A stretch of DNA of 64,000 nt, from NCBI GenBank assembly GCA_035771165.1, contig JAWNZC010000314.1:6340001-6404000 (forward strand), given 5' to 3'. The position numbers and the translations under genes are program-made. This document shows positions 56,738 to 64,000 of the stretch, piece after piece. Position 1 is the stretch's first letter; the number at the start of each line of letters is the position of its first letter. This DNA is from Paragorgia papillata. Its lineage: Eukaryota > Cnidaria > Anthozoa > Scleralcyonacea > Coralliidae. The notes beneath the pieces are model-generated. The model saw only the letters and a program-made list of their open reading frames with translations, ran no database searches and was not told the DNA's origin.

Positions 56738-57164
56738 TGTATTTTACAGCTAAACCAGATGTTTGTTTCCCTGGAATATTGCAATTTGCAGGTTGCTAAA
56801 AATTTCCACTTAAAATGTTGAATTTCACGTATGTGATGTTCAAGTTTAACTTGATTATATTAACTTTGACTAGGTCATCACATTATGTGAAGTTCGATGT
56901 TTGAAATGGGTCTTTTGAGCAACCTGTGAATTGCAATATTGCAATCTTTCAGGAAACAAACACCCAGTTTGGCTGTAAGGTAAACAAACATTTTATCAAT
57001 GGTTAAAATTGTACATTTATTTCTAACTTCTACTGTTCTACCTAGTACAAATCCATGAATATATAGTATCATATTGTCTTTTAGCAGAACATGCTCCAAA
57101 TTATATATTTTCACTTTCTGCTTGAAACATTAAATTTTATATACAGTACTAAACCTTAGCCTGC

Positions 57165-57228
57165 GTTGCAGCCTGACTTTACTTTCACCCTGTAAAAAGT
57201 AAAGTCGGGCTGTGATGCAGGCTAACTA
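57165..57228. repeat. 64-bp hairpin, 'agcctgc' ends
   Basis: ttagcctgcgttgcagcctg, actttacttt and mirror agtaaagtcgggctgtgatg caggctaa. A short relative of the TAGCCTGCG-ended element at 31099. Confidence 0.6.
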
Positions 57229-57241
57229 AAAAAGTTGGGCT

Positions 57242-57247
57242 TTTATT
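57242..57247 (-). terminator. RNF181 poly(A) signal
   Basis: AATAAA on the minus strand, 94 bases after the TAA at 57341. Confidence 0.55.
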
Positions 57248-57340
57248 TGGTTAATGGCCTTGTCTTTACTGGACTTCAATAGACTCCATTTCTGAATAAG
57301 CAAGATCAGCCATAATTAGCAAAACATATTAACAGTGTAA

Positions 57341-60300
57341 TTAGCAAAACATAGCAGAATGAAGAGATTCAAGTCGATGACGTTGATCATTTTCACGAAG
57401 CTAAAATTAAAAAATATAAACCTAAGTAAGAATATTCTGTATTCAGAACAATTAAAACCATAATATCACATGCATATAAATATTAACAAAATATTTGTGG
57501 TACTTTGATCTGTATTATTTAATTTTATTTACACATATTTATTCATTCATTAACTTATTATAGAAAACAGCTCAGGAAAATTTGATTTTAACACATAGAA
57601 ACAGCACAAATATCTTGTTAATACTATTTATTATAATCATCTCAGTGGTATTAGCCAATTAATAGTGACAAAATAGAATATGTTTTTCTGCATCTGACAC
57701 TCAGACATTAGCCAGAGTAAAATACACCAAATCGTAGTTTCATTTAGGCCCACATGCAAATTAGTTTCCTATTCAATTTGGGCCCTATGCAAATTACATT
57801 GTGTCTATTAATAAAAGCATAACAGGAAGATAACATAGGCTGGGACTGTTTTTTCATGTTTTGAGTTCATTATTTTTAAACACTACGTTTAGGATTATTG
57901 TCAAGGATAATCGATAAGCAAATTTTATCCTTGTAGAATACCTAAACATTAAAAAGTTTCTGAAATCAGAAATGTTATCAAGTTTACTATGGCTGCTTCA
58001 GCCTCATGTTATATAAATGAACTACATTTTATCCCGACTCAGATTGTATGCACAGTCGAAACTCTGATTTTGTCTACACGTGTAAAAACGCACAACTTGT
58101 TCACGGTTGTCAACAGGCGTGAACAGTGTTGTGCTGCTCACTGTGAACAATGTTGTGCTGCTTGCCATGAACAAGTTGTCAACAATTAAGTTGTTCACTT
58201 ATGGTTCGAACAACTTGTTCATGGATAAATCAACAGTCATGAACAAGTTGTTCCAACAGCACATTTTTATAGCCAACAATGTTGTTCGCACATGATACAA
58301 CATGTTGTAACAGCATGATGAAATAACAACGATGAACAACAATGTTACAACAATGGTGAACATGGTTGATGTATCAGCACGTTCTTCGGTTGTTCCAACA
58401 TGCATGAACAATGGTTGTTGTTCAATGACTTACTTTGCGCAACCGAAGTTCTTCATATTCTGGGTTATCTGTTGGTAGTTCATGACGACATACAGGGCAT
58501 GAATTTGTCTAAATAAAAACAGAATATAATATTGCCATCTTATGATAAATATAAAAAAAGATAATTATTCTTCACCAGCAATATAATTATTTTCCTGTAG
58601 CTTGTGAACTGACCTTATTTAACCATGAAAGGATACAGTCTTTGTGAAACATGTGAAGGCATGGTAGCTCTATAAAAACATCTTTTTTCTAAAGTTGATT
58701 TATCATGCAAAAGAAATGAGTAAAATATTAGCTTGTTGGTTCTTTAATTATATTATATAAAACATGTTTTAATATTAATTGCCTGGTTGATATGAATAGT
58801 AAAAATCTTGCTTTCTTTCACAAATTATTAAACGATATTTATCAAATTTAATTCATTAAAAATTCATGAAGAAAATTAAAAAGAAATGAATATTTAAACA
58901 ATATTCTGTAATTCGTCTTGATTTACATAAATTTTTCCTCAATTTACTTAGCTAAAATCACTCCAACTTGAAAAAATAGTTTAAAAACATGGCTATTTAG
59001 ATTTTAGATGCGTCCATTTTATAAGTAATAGATAAAGCATTCGCAGCCAATCTGTATCTGATTTACTATGGCTGGCTTGCAGCTCAGTGCTCACCTTGTA
59101 AATCAGATACAGATCACTATATACTCATGCTTTATCTATTACTTAATTAAAGCTATTAACTAGCACAACTACAGGACCGTAACAAAACCAGGTGTAAAAT
59201 TTACCTTGCAGTTTTCCAGACATATTGGACAACTTGTTTTTTCTACATAAAACAAAATTAGTTTTCTACGGTAATCATGCAATTACAAACAACACAAATC
59301 TGATGTACATGCAGTGTTAGCTCGTGGTTAGCTCTAACCTGTTGTTGTATCTTTTATAATCTTTCTTGGCAGTTCTTCAACAACTTTCTTAGAAGCAGGA
59401 GGACCTTCAAGTTTATCCAAGCTGGTGGAAAAAACACAACTACTGTATGTACCAGTAATTACAATTGAACTGGCCCACCCCACTTACAGCTGTGTAATAT
59501 TTTAAATTGTGAAGAAAACCTGTAGTGTTTGGTAGAGTCAAATTGGAACCACTTTTTCACATGTGGCCAGGACCAAACCGGTGAGATCTATATATATAAC
59601 TGTAGTGATATCTTTGTGGTGGACAACGTGCCGCGGGGCATGTAGGCCTGAAGTACGTATAGTTCCAAGCAGTCTGGTCAAGTCTGATTTGGTCAAAAGA
59701 CCACATGGAACTATACATACTTCAGGCGTACATGTCCACCATGTTTGGCTCCAATCTTTGCCCAGTCAATGACCAGCAGATATCACTCCAGTTATATATA
59801 AAGCTCACTGGACCAAATGTAACAGAGGTGAAAGGCATATGCACTAACTAGTGCCACCCCACCTCCCATGGGGTAGGCCACTGAGGTTGCAACCCCCCTT
59901 GTAGGCTATAACAATGAAACAATGAGCTCTATAATATATAACTGGAATGCACGGCTTGAAAATTTAAATTTTCGGCAGTATCCAAGTGGGATACCAAGCT
60001 TCTGAATTTGGTATCCCTCCTTGAAATCTGGTATCCCACTATTGAATACTATTAAACATCTCAACTTGCAATATCTAAAATTAACTATAACAGTTTGTGA
60101 CAGTGCCTGTAGTTACGTTACGTTTTAAGACGTTACGCTACATTATAAGACGTTACGTTACATTATAAGACGTTACGCTACATTGTAAGACGTTACGCTA
60201 CATTATAAGACGTTACGCTACATTGTAAGACGTTGCGCTACATTATAAGATGTTACACTACATTGTAAGACGTTACGCTGCATTCTAAGACGTTACGTCA

Positions 60301-62768
60301 CATTGTAAGACGTTACGTAATATATCCAACACGAGTCAGTGTTCTTCCTCTGATTTCTAAATACAGCCAAGCAGGTTGAAAATACGAGGCAAAGCCGAGT
60401 TTTTTTAACCAGCTTGGCTGTATTTAGACATCGGAGGATGAACACTGACGAGTGTTGGATATAGCTTCTCAAACGGTCAATATTTTAAGAGAAAATCTAT
60501 CTCAAAGTTTGCTAAATTTGACCGTAATCTTCCTCCGATTTCTAAATACTGATTAAATATTGATTTCCCTTGAATTTTCCTCATGAATTATTAATGAGTT
60601 TGAGAAGTTACATTCTAAGACACTACGCTACATTCTAAGACGTTACGCTACATTCTAAGACGTTACGCCACATTCTAAGCATTAGGCTACATTCTAAGAC
60701 GTTACGCTACATTCTAAGACGTTACGTTACATTGTAAGACGTTACTTCACATTCTGTGGCTGTGCGCTATCGAATTTTTATTGTATCCCGTGGGGATACT
60801 GAAGTTACGACTTCTAGTATCCAAAACTAAAATCTAGTATCCCGTGGATATCGGGATACCGTAAATTTCAAGCCCTGGGAATGACTGCTGGTCATTGACT
60901 GGGCAAAGATTGACTTAGCCAAACATGGCAGACATGTACGGTAGGCCTGAAGTACGTATAGTTCCAGTCTTCTACGCAGTCTTTTGACCAAATGGAGCTA
61001 TACGTACTTCAGGCCTACATGCCCAGCACATTGTCCACCACAAAGATATCACTGCTCGAGTTATATATAGAGCTCACTGCAATGAAATAGCCTATAACAT
61101 TATCATTATGGTGGGTCGTTGTGTATAATCATAATTTATATATTTCTGTTGTAAACCCACCATCAAATCTAGGAAATATCATTTCAGGGGCTTCATTAAA
61201 CATTACTCACACCTACTAACTACCCCCCCCCCTACAAAATCCTTGATCAACATCTAATTACATTTTTTGTCACCTGCCAATATGCCATATTGGAAGTGCT
61301 ACTATTCTGGGGGGGGGGGGGGGGGGCATCAACCACTCTCATATGCTCCAACATAACTAAATAACTTTTTTTTACTCAACATCACGTGTGTCGGCTCACG
61401 AGATACTACACACGTAAAAACCAGCAAGCTGTTACATGTACCTGCAAGCAAGTTGTTACAAGGCTGTTCAACAGGCTGTCACCATCATGTGTTCGCACTG
61501 GTTGTCCCAGTCTGTTAACATGTCTGTAACAGGTTGTTGACAACTTGTAACAAGGCTGATGACTCCAACAGACTGATGACAAGTTGTTCCAACAACCTGT
61601 TACCATTCTTAGTGTTCTGCACTCAACAAGTTGTTAACAGGTTGATGCTAACAAGGTTGTAGCAGCTTCTTGAATGAACAGCATTGTTACAACCTGTTAA
61701 CATGTTGACAAGCTGTGAGATTTTTACCTGTGTGGCACCATGGATAGTAAAATGAGTGGATTGGAAACTAATAGTCACGTGAGGTGTTTCCAGGCCACTG
61801 ATTGGCTGAAAAGCGTTTTTCTTTGCTCGAGAGATGTTGAAACCTAGTTGCAAATTGTGATGTCACGAATGGCGTGAGTACGCTTGTTTTACTGAGGTTT
61901 TTAGTGAACTTTTCTTCAAATTCTTCATATCCTCACATTCACATGACTATGTTGACGTTTCAAATGATTTTATCGCCTTACAAACCTGCCTAAGCCACAA
62001 TCGAGCATTCGGGGTAAGCGTTGTTGATCTTTGTTTTGATGATTCCTGTGTTGTTTTGAAGAAACTGGCGTCCCCAAATTGTGCTTTGTTTGCTCGGAAT
62101 TTGGGATGCATATTTTAACTAGTAAACCTTGATATCTTCTTTTAAAATGAGTAAGAATAGATGGGCATTTTGTCGTATTGTGGCTTTGTCGTATTTACAG
62201 ACAATTCGATTATCATTTTAGGCTGTATTAATCCCAAACTTTGAATATACTCAGGTTTTTTAAGCTTGTCAATTGCAACCAGGTTGTTATGCTCACGCCA
62301 TCAAGTTTCCAATCCAGTCTTTTTACTATCCATGGTGGCACACAGCAATAATGCAAGGCTTTTTGAGAGATTTTTATTGAAAGCTAAGCTTGTTGAAATA
62401 AATGAATAGAAGTCTTTAAGATGAATGTATTATTACTAAAATCAGTAAAGTTAGTGTTCAACTTTCACAGGAAAAGCAAAACCAAAAAAGAAAATTGTCT
62501 ATTGGTATTTTAATTTTTTACCTGTCAAGTCCGACAATTCCTTCGTGTCTCAAAAAGATCCTTTAATAAAAAAGAAGGTTATTTGTGTTTATCTACTGTG
62601 GCTAGCAGCTATAAACTGAGATATTAAGCTGTAAAATTGGTTTGAAAACACTGTGTGTTTAAATGCCAGCAAGTTTGCTTACCTTGCTAATAGTAGAAGA
62701 TCGATTGACTCATTCTGTCTTCCAGATTCTGATTCTCCACAATCGTGTTCATCAAAATAGCAAGACAT
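57341..62768 (-). CDS. RNF181: RING-H2 E3 ubiquitin ligase RNF181
   Basis: RING-type E3 ubiquitin-protein ligase. Seven coding exons on the minus strand: 62768-62683, 62560-62522, 59421-59339, 59242-59205, 58688-58614, 58508-58434, 57400-57341 (TAA); all phases agree and give 151 residues (human 153). The N-terminus MSCYFDEHDC is almost the human MASYFDEHDC. Residues about 50-70 hold KKVVEELPRKIIK before the RING. The RING-H2 is CPIC at about 86, then PCLHMFHKDC, then CPVCRHELPTDNPEYEE; all eight zinc ligands (C-C-C-H-H-C-C-C) are present. The C-terminus QRHRLESLHSAMF matches the human HRLENLHGAMY end. The first two and last five exons are separated by a 3.1-kb intron packed with palindromic repeats. 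Poly(A) hexamer 94 bases past the stop. Confidence 0.95.
58040..58430. repeat. Field of 'aacaagttgtt' palindromes in RNF181 intron 6
   Basis: Some fifteen short words such as gaacaagttgttc, gaacaatgttgt and aacaacattgttc in both directions, so that almost any two segments can pair. A similar field is at 61420-61720. Confidence 0.7.
60115..60320. repeat. 20-bp minisatellite
   Basis: About ten units of cgttacgctacattgtaaga with ataaga and gttac variants; the same unit type as in 47050-47690. Confidence 0.9.
60604..60755. repeat. 20-bp minisatellite, second block
   Basis: About seven units of cgttacgctacattctaaga; probably one array with 60115-60320, separated by the inner hairpin element and sequence around it. 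Confidence 0.85.
61309..61326 (+). repeat. Poly-G tract (18)
   Basis: Uninterrupted G run in an RNF181 intron. Confidence 0.9.
61420..61720. repeat. Field of 'aacaagttgtt/aacctgtta' palindromes
   Basis: Repeated gcaagttgttacaaggctgt, aacaggttgttgacaacttg and aacaacctgttacc words in both orientations; related to 58040-58430. Confidence 0.7.
61730..62343. mobile_element. 614-bp inverted-repeat element, 'gtgtggcacc' ends
   Basis: GTGTGGCACCATGGATAGTA at the left (then aaatgagtggattggaaact) mirrored at the right (gtttccaatccagtcttttt, actatccatggtggcacac). Inverted repeats of about 40 bp; interior without a recognisable frame. It lies in RNF181 intron 2. Confidence 0.75.
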
Positions 62769-62992
62769 ATTTTTCAATTCTACTTCGTCTTCAAACAGTT
62801 CTTCCTTGTCTCCAGTTACTACGCCAAACTCTGCTCGCACTGATCAACGAAAACGACGTACCGGCACGAAGACGTATTGACGCTATATGTCTGTATAAAA
62901 TATAAATTAATAAATGATCTACGGACTACGATATAATTTCTACGATTTTTAGTTCACTTTTTTGATGACTAAGCGTACTTGTTACCATCTAT

Positions 62993-63157
62993 CAAACTGA
63001 CATGACGTCATTTTACTATATTATCTTTGTTCTTAGTTTATTCGTATTTTATTGGTTTGGATAATTGGATTAGTGTTTACTTGAGGTAGGATTAGGTTTT
63101 AGTATTCGGGATTTGTTATAAATGACACTTTTTATAAAATGACGTCATGTCAGTTTG
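62993..63157. mobile_element. 165-bp inverted-repeat element upstream of RNF181
   Basis: CAAACTGACATGACGTCATT at the left and aatgacgtcatgtcagtttg at the right, a perfect 20-bp terminal inverted repeat carrying a CRE-like TGACGTCA in each arm. Confidence 0.75.
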
Positions 63158-63159
63158 GC

Positions 63160-63929
63160 GGTTAGAAACAAATGTCGACTAGCAATGACTATTATATTTT
63201 GATACTGGGGAAATATCTCCTTTCTTGTAGAGGGATGGATAACTATATATTAAATACAGCAGTGTGGGGCAGTACAATTCATAGCACCTCAAGGCAATAT
63301 ACGCACCTCAATCAATAAGTTGTCAATATTAATCACGCCCTAAAGAATGCTCATTACACGTGGCGCTCCTCAGGTCAATTCTCGTTCTTATCTCCGCTCC
63401 GACTGCATATCGGAGTGCGTGCCTTCTTTACACTTCTTCCTGGGGGGACACTCCTGCTCGACACTAGCTAAGAACGGCCGCGAACGGATCTCATTTGGGG
63501 AGTTGGGGGCCCCAACAAATTTTGAGGGGGGGGGGGCGGGGAGCGTTTGCTTGGCGACGCGAAACCAGGGTATCCATCATTTTCGATCTGGCGGGAAGAA
63601 TGGGGACGCAAAAATCAGCAACACACAAACACAGACAAATATAATTTGGGGTTAAGTTTTTTGGGGCGCAACAAATTTTAAGGGGGGGGGGCGTTTGCTA
63701 ATTTTCTCCCTTCAACACCTTGGCGACAACTGACAGTTACTTCTTGGCAACGCTTTGAAACTAGGTTATCCATCATCGTCGATCTGGCGGGAAGAACGGG
63801 GGGGACACCAAAAATCGTATTTTGTGGCCTTGGGAGTGCAACAAATTTCTCAAGGAGATCCGATTGCCGTTGGCTCCTATCCTTGGCTTACAGGAAGTGA
63901 ACATAAACTTGTTATTTAAATCTTGTTAG
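63160..63929. other. Unassigned region with a degenerate duplicated segment
   Basis: Two diverged copies of a segment with gcgcaacaaattttgaggg, G run, gcgtttgct, cttggcgacgcgaaac, ccatcat..tcgatctggcgg and gaagaa (about 63500-63610 and 63660-63800). A frame at 63347-63655 is open but unlike any protein I know. No promoter or exon is supported here. Confidence 0.5.
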
Positions 63930-64000
63930 AAATCTTGGATTATTATATTGATAATGAGGATGTGGAGTTTGGCATTAAAGATGGCAAAAAATGTCAGGAA
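63930..64000 (+). CDS. Possible partial exon running off the right edge
   Basis: After the acceptor-like tcttgttag, one frame stays open to the window end and reads ILDYYIDNEDVEFGIKDGKK, an acidic, non-repetitive peptide unlike the repeat translations nearby. The same frame meets a stop just upstream of the acceptor, as an internal exon would. I do not recognise the protein. Only about 70 bases are visible, so it may be chance. Confidence 0.25.

Larger units (their letters stand above)
59563..61080. mobile_element. Nested palindromic complex in RNF181 intron 2
   Basis: Outer arms (atatcactgcagt-like ends; gaagtacgtatagttcca; ttgcccagtcaatgaccagc) occur at 59563-59830 and mirrored at 60900-61080. 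Each arm is itself a hairpin around tagttcca/tggaacta. Between them, an element with ggcttgaaaatttaaatttt / gtaaatttcaagcc ends (about 59953-60885) contains two 20-bp arrays and an inner hairpin at 60332-60464 (atatccaacacgagtcagtg / cactgacgagtgttggatat). Confidence 0.65.

Noticed and set aside
57357..57426. Plus-strand exon ending EEIQVDDVDHFHEAKIKKYK then stop
   Set aside because: It is the antisense shadow of the last RNF181 exon (57400-57341), whose minus-strand reading matches the RNF181 C-terminus and is in phase.

Overview
The window is nuclear DNA of an early-branching metazoan. The genes are split by many GT-AG introns, the sequence is AT-rich, and introns and spacers are packed with short inverted-repeat transposons, minisatellites and non-LTR retrotransposon pieces. 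The repeat vocabulary (5S-derived SINE, elements with a CAACCTCGTACCCAGGG or TAGCCTGCG end, CR1-like LINE with an esterase domain) suggests a cnidarian or a sponge; I cannot decide between them from sequence alone.

Four host genes can be assembled exon by exon, with reading phase agreeing at every junction. (1) + strand, 1486-14952: a Ras-association-domain protein of the RASSF2/4/6 type with the end of an N-terminal LIM domain (5' end lies before the window), then RA and SARAH domains. (2) + strand, 20415-51574: a complete nucleolar DEAD-box RNA helicase of the DDX21/DDX50 type in 21 coding exons, about 659 residues. (3) - strand, 56265-54614: complete BLOC1S2, 4 coding exons, 158 residues. 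(4) - strand, 62768-57341: complete RING-H2 ubiquitin ligase RNF181, 7 coding exons, 151 residues. DDX21 converges on BLOC1S2. A possible further exon runs off the right edge. The four genes belong to unrelated housekeeping or signalling roles and show no operon-like link.

Layout of the rest: 1-1485 is spacer or intron with repeats. RASSF introns carry a GGT/GAT-rich array, a roughly 72-bp minisatellite, a CR1-like LINE lying between two (CTGT)n arrays, and a 2.1-kb array of 11-bp units. 14953-20414 is intergenic and rich in inverted-repeat elements. The DDX21 introns hold most of the mobile DNA: an IS630/Tc1-type transposase fragment (25.5-28.2 kb), a 6.6-kb element with 190-bp terminal inverted repeats (30.4-37.0 kb) containing a C2H2 zinc-finger gene, a long palindrome and an open frame with a Bcl-2 BH1-like signature, TTAA-target elements, two LINE 3' remnants and several minisatellites. 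57.4-62.5 kb (RNF181 introns) holds palindromic elements and 20-bp arrays.

The most informative non-gene signals are four insertions whose target duplication is proved inside the window by a related, uninterrupted copy: two TTAA insertions (41163-42124 and 51770-52301) and two 9-bp-duplication insertions (14338-14570 and 31099-32266).
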